The notes under the pieces are model-generated. The model ran no database searches. It was given only the letters and a program-made list of their open reading frames with translations, and was not told the DNA's origin. DNA of 64,000 nt, taken from positions 92,138,538 through 92,202,537 of the forward strand of contig OY720344.1 of NCBI GenBank assembly GCA_963082975.1, written 5' to 3'. The DNA is from Labia minor (lineage: Eukaryota > Arthropoda > Insecta > Dermaptera > Spongiphoridae). Positions 56,641 to 64,000 of the stretch are shown here, piece by piece. Each line of letters opens with the position of its first letter. Position 1 is the first letter of the stretch. Made by a program: the position numbers and the translations under genes.

Positions 56641-56874
56641 AGTTTTTTAATGATTTAATCATATATAAATACTAGCTGCCCCGAGCGCCTTCGGCGCTCT
56701 CCGCACCTAGACGGGGGCTCCGCCCCCTGTACCCCCCCGAGTAAAAGGTTTTCATCCATTTTGTTTCAATCAGTATATTACATAAAACATTCATTTCTTT
56801 TTGTGTTCTTATTTAAAATACATTTTAATTTAATCACTAAATTAATTATATATATTATTATTGTATATGTTATA

Positions 56875-57490
56875 TCTATCTATCTATGTGACTCTAAGGA
56901 ACTCGAAAGTTCTAGGCCGCAGCAACCACATTTCTCCAAGTGTCCCTATCCTGAGCCCTTGTCCCATCTCTCTTACGTCCCTTCCTACACGTCCTTGGTC
57001 TTCCAAGCGGACGTTTTCCAATCCAAAATCTTTTTCCTCTCCCATTCTAGCCGCGTCCCGTGCCTAACCCTAACTATTTCTGAAGATGCATAGAGGTCAT
57101 GCAATTCCTCGATGTGCAGTCTCCGCCATTCCCCGGTGACCTCATCTTTCTTTGGCCAATAAATGCTGGAAAGAATACTCTGGATCTACTCTCATCTCCC
57201 AGGGTCATAGACCTTGCGTCCCACCCATATAATACAACAGGCAAAATAATTGGTTTATATATTTTAATTTTGATTCCTTTTGATAATAATTTTGATGAGA
57301 TAAGCCTCTTTACTGCATGATAACAGGCGTTTCCCGATTACAACTTCGATTTAAATATATATATTCTTCTCAAATATTATTATCCTTCGTGATTACATTC
57401 AATTTTTCTACATATTCAAATTCTACATTTTGTATATAGATTTTGTTACTAAATATTTTTTCTTATCACCATTAATTTCAATCTGAATTA
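56875..57490 (-). mobile_element. LINE 3' fragment carried inside the Helitron
   Basis: The reverse complement of this stretch matches the C-terminal third of the LINE at 40200-42356, from the AYEVGLEINNAKTKY region to KNFRVP and the GATA tail, with several small deletions. Key words on the plus strand are GAACTCGAAAGTTCT, GGTCTTCCAAGCGGACG and CATAGAGGTCATGCAATTCC. It is longer than but collinear with the LINE piece in the Helitron copy at 54121. Confidence 0.85.
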
Positions 57491-58569
57491 GAAGAAAATT
57501 ATAAATTACCTCCTCTTCCAGCCCATTTACCTATCCAGGCATCTTAATTTCTTAACACTCCGTTTTTTTAAATTTAAAATAAAAGGAGATAAATAGTTTT
57601 AAATTATATTCGAATGGTCTATTATATTCTATATATCAGTATTTTTTTCTGAATTTAATACCAACTTGATTTTCAAAATGTTCCATTCGTTATCCATATG
57701 ATTGATTACATGTGTTAAAATTTAAAAAAATTCAAATATTCTAATTTTTAAATTTAAATACAATTGAATATTATTTTTTATTAATATCATATCAAAAAAG
57801 AGAATTTATTAAAAATTAAAAATAAAAAAAGAAGCCTATTAATAAAAAAATATAATAGAATACAATAATTTTGATTTAAAACAAATTTTAATTTTAAAAA
57901 AAAATACTCAATATAAAAAAGACATAAATTTAAAACATCTCGTTTATATCATTTGTCTAAAAAACATATTTTAATTAACCAAGAAATCATTTTTGCACTT
58001 AAAATATATTTGTAATTAATAATTGAAACAAAAACAAAAATAATAAAATTTTGTCATTTTAATTGAAGTTTTGAAAATATTTTTGTATTGATAAAAGTTT
58101 AAAAATAATATATTCAGTTTTTTTAAGCTTTCACTTTCAAATAGAAAAGAAGAAATATTCAATTATATAGAAAGAATAAATAAAAATTAAGTTAAATATG
58201 ATCTAAATATTTTATTAAATAAATTTAAATGAGAACTTTTAGAATAAATTATTTAATTTAATTGATATTTAAATATTAGAATTTAAAATAAAAAGTGAAA
58301 TATTATAATAATTTTTAAATTCTGAGCAATATGCAGACAAAAACCTTTTTTTTATATATAGATAGTCGAGCTGGGGATGGCAATATGGGTTTTTCCAAAA
58401 AGAGAAAGTTACCTTCCCCCCCCCCCCCGAGGCCCTAGTAGGGATTAATTTAATTATTTATTATATTTCAAAGGAATATTTTAATATCATTTTAAATGAA
58501 TGAATGAAAATTCAAATTTTATATAGTTTTTTATATATGTTTATTTATGCAGAAAAAATTAATTGACAT

Positions 58570-58740
58570 AATTATTAATTTAATAAAATAAAATTTAATA
58601 TTATAATTTAATAAAATAAAATTATTTTAATAATAAAATTTAATTTAATAAAATAAAATTATTTTAATAATAAAATTTAATTTAATAAAATAAAATTATT
58701 TTAATAATAAAATTTAATTTAATAAAATATTAAAATAATA
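58570..58740. repeat. 37-bp tandem repeat, about four units
   Basis: Unit of the form ATTATTTTAATAATAAAATT followed by TAATTTAATAAAATAAA, repeated head to tail with almost no divergence inside the Helitron. A poly-C run of 13 lies upstream at 58416-58428. Confidence 0.9.
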
Positions 58741-58789
58741 AAAATTAATAAATTTAAAAAAAAAATATATAATACTTAAAGAAAAAAAT

Positions 58790-58865
58790 GTGCCTTTGCA
58801 AGTTTCGAACTCAGGGTGCAAAGTCATAAGAAGACGCGCTAGCTCGCTCGGCCAGGAACCGCTTT
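58790..58865 (-). other. tRNA-like sequence (SINE head or pseudo-tRNA) in the Helitron
   Basis: On the minus strand TGGCCGAGCGAGCTAGCGCG is a good A box and GAGTTCGAAAC a B box, about 30 bases apart, followed by a T-run. The would-be acceptor arms do not pair well, so I do not call it a functional tRNA. It may be a SINE head or a captured tRNA. Confidence 0.5.
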
Positions 58866-59129
58866 TGTTTAGAAGCTTCTTATAAGGGTATATATAAGAT
58901 TTCAAATTTTCGCCACCAGCGCCTCCATGAGCTAGTATGGTAACTAAACTATTTTTAATTAATTAGCATTTCCTGGTCACACCTTACCAATTAGCGGTTT
59001 TCTAAAGGAAGTCTGACATGCCCTGAGACCTACTGAATATACATAAAAAATTTCATAAGAATCGGTCAAGCCGTTTCGGAGGAGTATGATTTCAAAGTTT
59101 TGTGACACGAGAATTTTATATATAAGATT

Positions 59130-61048
59130 AATCATAAATTAAATTTATTACATAAATAAATTCGATTTTATGATATTAATATTAATAAATCTTTTAAGGA
59201 CAATCAATTATAAACAATGGTATATTGGCTTAAATGTTCTAAGATGAGTCAAAATAAAAAATTCCAATTCTAGAAAAAAATTGTTGTGCGCTGAAAATCG
59301 TTTACATGTTACACTTCTCTATTTATAATATAAAATGAGATTGATTTAGTTTTTCTAAAGAAATATTAATTCGCCAAAAAGTAAAGTAAATTTTGTTTTT
59401 AAGATTTCCAGGTGATAAAATTTTAAAATCATATCGATGTAAATGTTTATCAAAATTTTTATACACTTTTCGTGTAAATAGTTATCTCTATATAAAGCAA
59501 TTTTTATTTAATATTCTAAAGTAAATAAGACATTTCAAATATTTGTTTAATACCTGAAATTAAGTTAATATTTTGTATAAATAAAAAAATAATTGAAAAT
59601 TTAATGGGCTTAACTACTTAGTTAAGTAGAAAGCTTTTTTTTTTTAAATATATTTTAATTAATAGGCGAAAAGTTTTTTTACAATTTTTTTTAATCTTAA
59701 AAATTTAAAAACATATGATTGGTACAACTTAAAAAATGAAACATTATAAAAAAATAAGCTTTCTACACCTTCAATTAAAAAAATAGAATTATGGAGAACC
59801 TTTACAAGATCATTTTAAATAAACTTATGATATAAATATTTTAAATGATGAGTCTAAAACTACAAATTAAAACTATAATTTAAAACTTAGGGATATTTTT
59901 AAATTTTTCACCTATTACATCTATTATATGATTATGCATATTGAAATATTTTTTGAATAAACTTTTTTTTTGTATTTATTTTGATTAAATGTTTCTTTTG
60001 ATTGAACTGTACAATGAAGGAATGTATAACAATATTATAACATTTGTATACGCCTTTTAATTGAATTTCTGTTTGCTTTTTTATATAAACAAAAACTTAC
60101 TGATCTATATATATAAAAATATATATATATATAATATATATTGTTAGGTCAGAGTGAGTTCTAATATCCTTTTCACTAGAATAAAACAAAGTTTAAATCA
60201 ATTTTATATCCTTTTGTGCATTTGCATTGGTATTGGTATATAAACTTTATAATCATTACTTTTGGTCAAGCTTGATTCTAATGCCTTTATGTTGAAAAAT
60301 AAAAAACAAAATAAAAACAAAAATTAAAATAAAAAAAAAATCAATAAAATATAACATGAATAAAGTAAGAATATTTCAAAAGTTTAAAAAAAAAAGAAAT
60401 TCACAAAAAAATGTCTCAATTGTAAGGTACATATAATAAGGTAATCTAAGGTACAAAATAATAGAATAATAATATTAATAAAAATAATTTTAATCATAAA
60501 AAATAATTAAAATTAAAATTAGATATTAAAATCATTTTAAATAAGTTAATAAAAATTGTTTTATTTAAGATAGTTTGGTACCCAAATAACTTAAACTCTT
60601 GACCCTATATTTTTTATATTTATAAGAAAGATTATAAATTTATTTATTCGTATATATAAATATAAATAATAATTTAATACTAAGCTAAAAATTATTTAAA
60701 GTTGGTATCATCTAGTAGAGCTGCGTACTAGTCAATTAATATTTTATTTATTACATTATTATATAATTATTTAATTATAACTCGTATTAAATTAAATGGA
60801 ATAAATTCTTATATGAATTTTCATTAATTATTATAGCATGCTTTGGATAATTGTTTGTAAAAAAAAAAATAAAGCTATTTTTTGACTTCGGATTGCGGCT
60901 ACTAAACTACCTTAATTAAGAATATCATAACATTACATTAATAAGAATAAATTTAGATAGTATAGTAGTATAGCAATGTAGGGAATGGTATCTGAAAGTA
61001 GAAATTCAATAATTTTTTTTTTTAGTGAAGAATAATGATCAATTTTTT
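59130..61048. other. AT-rich sequence, nothing recognised
   Basis: About 1.9 kb of very AT-rich DNA with TA runs near 60110-60140. No element ends, RNA genes or exon candidates seen. Confidence 0.4.
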
Positions 61049-61479
61049 ACCGACCGACGATAGTAAGGGAGGTATTGTTTTCACACCAAATTTCACATGT
61101 GGAGATTTTTAAATATCTCCATGGATCATGCATTTTGTCAACAGAAAAAAAGTATTTTTTTTTGCATGGTGTCTGTCCGTCTGTCCCTCTGTCCGTATAG
61201 ATGTGTATAGCTTGAACGGCTCAACGGATTTTGATAAATTTGGTATATATACTTAAATCATCAGTATGGTGAATTGATCAATTTTTAACTTTTGGTGTAT
61301 ATCCGAAAACCGGAAGTGGTAGTATTACCGATCGACGATAGGAAGGGAAGGGTTATTTTCACACCAAATTTCACATGAGGAGATTTTTTACATATCTCCA
61401 CGAATCATGCACTTTAAATTGGTTTTATCGTCGGGAAAAATCATCTTCATTAGTTTTTTCTTAATTTGAAATTATCTGA
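61049..61479 (+). mobile_element. HINE family B copy lacking the 3' end
   Basis: ACCGACCGACGATAGTAAGG at the 5' end, GTCTGTCCGTCTGTCCC, GAACGGCTCAACGGATTTTG, then the second direct repeat from about 61329 (CGATCGACGATAGGAAGGG). It stops matching near GAAATTATCTGAC, before the TGACGTCA pair and the hairpin. Confidence 0.7.
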
Positions 61480-63221
61480 CTATTTTGGACACTGTTTTTA
61501 AATTATTTTTAACTAACTGACAAAACAAGAAATTAATAGCAAGTTTCAATAGATTTAAATTTCAATTTTTTCTACTTTCTGAAGTATTTAATAATATTCA
61601 TTAAATTATTTCAAATGATTACTTTTATAATAAATTAATTAATTTAAATGGTATTTGATTATTAAAAATAAAAAAATATGCATAATATATATTTTGATAT
61701 TTTTTTTGGAGTGGGGGGAATTGCTAATATAATATTTTCTTTATTCATTATTTAATAAAAACTAACAGTTTAACTGATCTGAAGTAAGCATTAATTAAAC
61801 AGTACAAAACAATTCTTATTAAATGTTTTATACCAAAAATTTCTTTTAGATTTTTTTGAATATAGGTATAATTTGAATGATCGTTTATAATAATCTATGT
61901 GCAAATATGGATTAATTTTAATATAAGAATAACGGAGGATATTCTTAATAATTGGATAAAATAATACTATTATTCTCAAAAAGTCATGCATTATTTTTAA
62001 AACATTATTGTACCCAGTCTTTGTTAAGTAACAGGCGGGCTGAAAAAGAACTATTTTTATAATATGATTTGTCTTTAGCCTCAAAATAGGCTTCTTATAA
62101 TTTTAATTTTATATCAATTGCCATGAGGGAAAAATGGATATTGTTTAATGAGGAATTGCATATTTACTCATTTCTAATATAGAGTCGAATATTGAAAAGG
62201 GTGAGGCCGAATTAAAAGAAATGCTAACAAGAAGGGTCTTCTTGATTTGGGAGGACTAAGTACGTGGTGAGAAGACAATACATATAAAAGTAGATATTAG
62301 AGAGAGTATTGGAAGAGGAAAGCAATTAAATGAAGGAACTTTTAAATTCAATATAATTGATAATAATTCCTATGAATATATTTAAAAAATAATTAATAGT
62401 TATTACCAAATTCAAATCAATTTTAAATTACAACTTAATTTTTATAAAATAATGATAATTTTAATGTGGGTATCAATATTATTTTTTTTTTAAGTAAGTA
62501 AAATTTCCTTCCATAATTATTATCTAAACAAATCTATATTATGCATTTATTTTCTAGTGAAAATCCAAATTCTTTTAAAAAATAAATTCTTCAATTTTTG
62601 TTAAATGTATTCTTTTATCTATACTTTCGTCATTTTAATTTTCCATTCTCTTTTTTTTTATTTTTTTTTTTTTTTTTGTTATGATATACAAGTATTTACT
62701 TTTAAAGTTTCAGAGCTCCGATTTCATTTCATAAAAATGTTTATATGCCTTTTGGGCATTAATGCATGAAAAAAAAATCGATATATACCATCACTGTTGT
62801 GAATGAATCTCTCATTTGTTTCTTATTAAATTTACAGGTGGATGACTTTATACAATTTATTCTAGCAAGTCCAAAATGGATGTAATTCTTTGATGGAGAT
62901 ATATAGATTTTCATAAAAATTTTAATATATATTTACATTCCAAGGTGAAAATGCTCATTAAAATTCTTTCGACAACCTAAGTGAGAGTGAACATTAATAA
63001 GCAATCAACTTCAAAAAATTAAATCGAGAAGTTTTATTATAAATTGTAAAACAATAGATGAAACAAAAAAAAAAAAAAATATTGAAAAATATAAACATTT
63101 CTAATAATATAGAACCTAAGCAACAAATTAAATTAATTATAAATGAATTATTATTTATTTATTAGTGTAAAATCCAAAAACAATACAATAAAATTTAAAA
63201 ATTATTAGTGTTTCTTTAAAT
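61480..63221. other. AT-rich sequence; possible worn LINE tail near 62145-62340
   Basis: ATGAGGAATTGCAT followed by AGAAGGGTCTTCTTGATTTG and AAGTACGTGGTGAG loosely parallels the LINE 3' region around 42055-42240, but it is too degraded to be sure. A T-run lies near 62650-62680. The rest shows nothing. Confidence 0.3.
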
Positions 63222-63521
63222 CAGTGATTCTCAAACCTTTTTTTTACCGCGGCACACTTTTAACGGTTAAAAATTTGGCGGCACACCAAGAAAAAGATAA
63301 GTGTAAAAGTTATTTACTTATTTACCTTATTGAAAAAATTGAAGAAAAGTCGAAAATGTTTAAGAGCCTGATTCCAAAAACATTTTACCTTTTTTTACAT
63401 ACATATAAGATAAATAATTACTTTTTCTTAATTTGAACTTTACTTTTGTAAAATTTGGCAGCACATTTTGAAAATCTCGCGGCACACAAAAGTGCCGCGG
63501 TACAGTGGTTGAGAATCACTG
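63222..63521. mobile_element. Small hAT MITE (CAGTGATTCTCAAAC family)
   Basis: The ends are CAGTGATTCTCAAACC and, read inward from the right, CAGTGATTCTCAACCAC. Just inside lie CCGCGGCACAC / GTGCCGCGGTAC, the hallmark of non-autonomous hAT elements of this type. The 8-bp flanks are CTTTAAAT and CTTTGAAC (6 of 8 match). 300 bp, non-coding. Confidence 0.85.
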
Positions 63522-64000
63522 CTTTGAACCAACAACAACCATCTTTATTAGTTCACAAACTCTTTGACTGTCCTCCCATTGCCATTTGAATGTATTATGG
63601 AAGAAAAAAAACGTTCTTTTTTTAATATATTTATATATATTTTCAATTTCCTTTAAAAGAGGGCAACCATCTTTATTCGTTACCTTTTTCGTATTTTCTT
63701 TTCTTCTCGTACTTTATATAATATAGTATAATTTTTATAAACCAACGAAAATAAATTCGCCCCACTGTATTGAACTCTTTTTATATTACTGTTCGCCTTC
63801 TAAGCTATTTTTTTAATATTTAAAATTATAAGCATTCAAAGGGTAAGTTTTTTTTTATTTATTTATCCTTTTCAAATTTAGCGAGATAAATCTCTTTCCG
63901 AGATGAATTATAGCTATTTGCAATATTATTTATTTCTTATAAGAAGTGTATCATATAATTCATTCGATTTTCTTTTTTTTTTTTTTTCTTTTTCTGAAAT
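63522..64000. other. AT-rich sequence, nothing recognised
   Basis: Pyrimidine-rich runs near 63690-63710 and 63970-63990; no gene or element called. Confidence 0.4.

Larger units (their letters stand above)
56672..59127 (-). mobile_element. Complete non-autonomous Helitron
   Basis: On the minus strand the element starts TCTTATATATAAAATTCTCG and ends with hairpin GAGCGCCGAAGGCGCTC, GGGGCAG and CTAG. The bases outside are A on the 5' side and T on the 3' side, exactly the A|T target of Helitrons. The first 100 bases include GAAACGGCTTGACCGATTC, a very common Helitron 5' block in arthropods. Inside are a LINE fragment, a 37-bp tandem array and a tRNA-like sequence. No Rep/helicase is present. 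2,456 bp. Confidence 0.85.

Noticed and set aside
58790-58865. Functional tRNA gene.
   Set aside because: A and B boxes are present but the acceptor stem does not close and the anticodon arm is poor; kept only as a tRNA-like sequence.

Overview
This is a very AT-rich eukaryotic window, dominated by transposable elements and the remains of one large host gene. The repeat mix points to an arthropod, most likely an insect: piggyBac, several hAT and mariner types, Helitron and Helentron-type elements, an RTE-like LINE and tRNA-derived SINEs. The species cannot be told from the sequence.

Host gene. The minus strand carries three exon candidates with good splice signals, at 45271-45527, 22458-22861 and 4022-4118, and a weaker fourth at 850-935. 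Reading phases of the first three fit one another exactly (0/0, then 2/2). They give an extracellular segment with N-glycosylation sites, one membrane helix, and a juxtamembrane stretch (KHRMAKGPYKILLTPSDF) that resembles receptor-type guanylyl cyclases of the retinal/insect kind. The gene would run right to left across the window with introns of about 22 kb and 18 kb, so most elements listed here lie in introns. The signal peptide, upstream ectodomain and catalytic exons are not seen and probably lie outside.

Layout. 1-4.7 kb holds gene exons, a LINE tail and a worn Helitron end. 4.73-12.92 kb is a decayed piggyBac element with a hAT MITE inside its transposase and a young LTR retrotransposon inserted downstream of it. 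13.2-14.3 kb has mariner-type and hAT remnants. 15.2-23.8 kb has a SINE and two families of Helentron-like (HINE/DINE-type) elements, one with a 68-bp TTAA MITE nested in it. 26.9-29.4 kb has a Helitron end and a 1.86-kb TA-flanked pogo-like element. 31.6-38.8 kb has a hAT MITE, a SINE, MITEs, a LINE tail and two deleted mariners. 40.2-42.4 kb is the longest LINE copy. 44.0-48.6 kb has a SINE, a host exon, a full-length HINE and a deleted mariner. 50.1-52.4 kb has a striking foldback and an unclassified TIR element hosting another HINE. 53.7-59.1 kb has HINE copies, a hAT MITE with an identifiable empty site, a tandem duplication and a complete non-autonomous Helitron. 61.0-63.5 kb has one more HINE and a small hAT MITE.

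No complete host gene, rRNA, CRISPR array or bacterial-type operon is present. No candidate for a wholly new biological system stands out. The most original items are the HINE families with matched terminal architecture, the unclassified TIR element, the foldback, the tiny TTAA MITE and the LTR element with a long coiled-coil in its gag-like ORF. All family calls were made by eye from motifs, without database searches.
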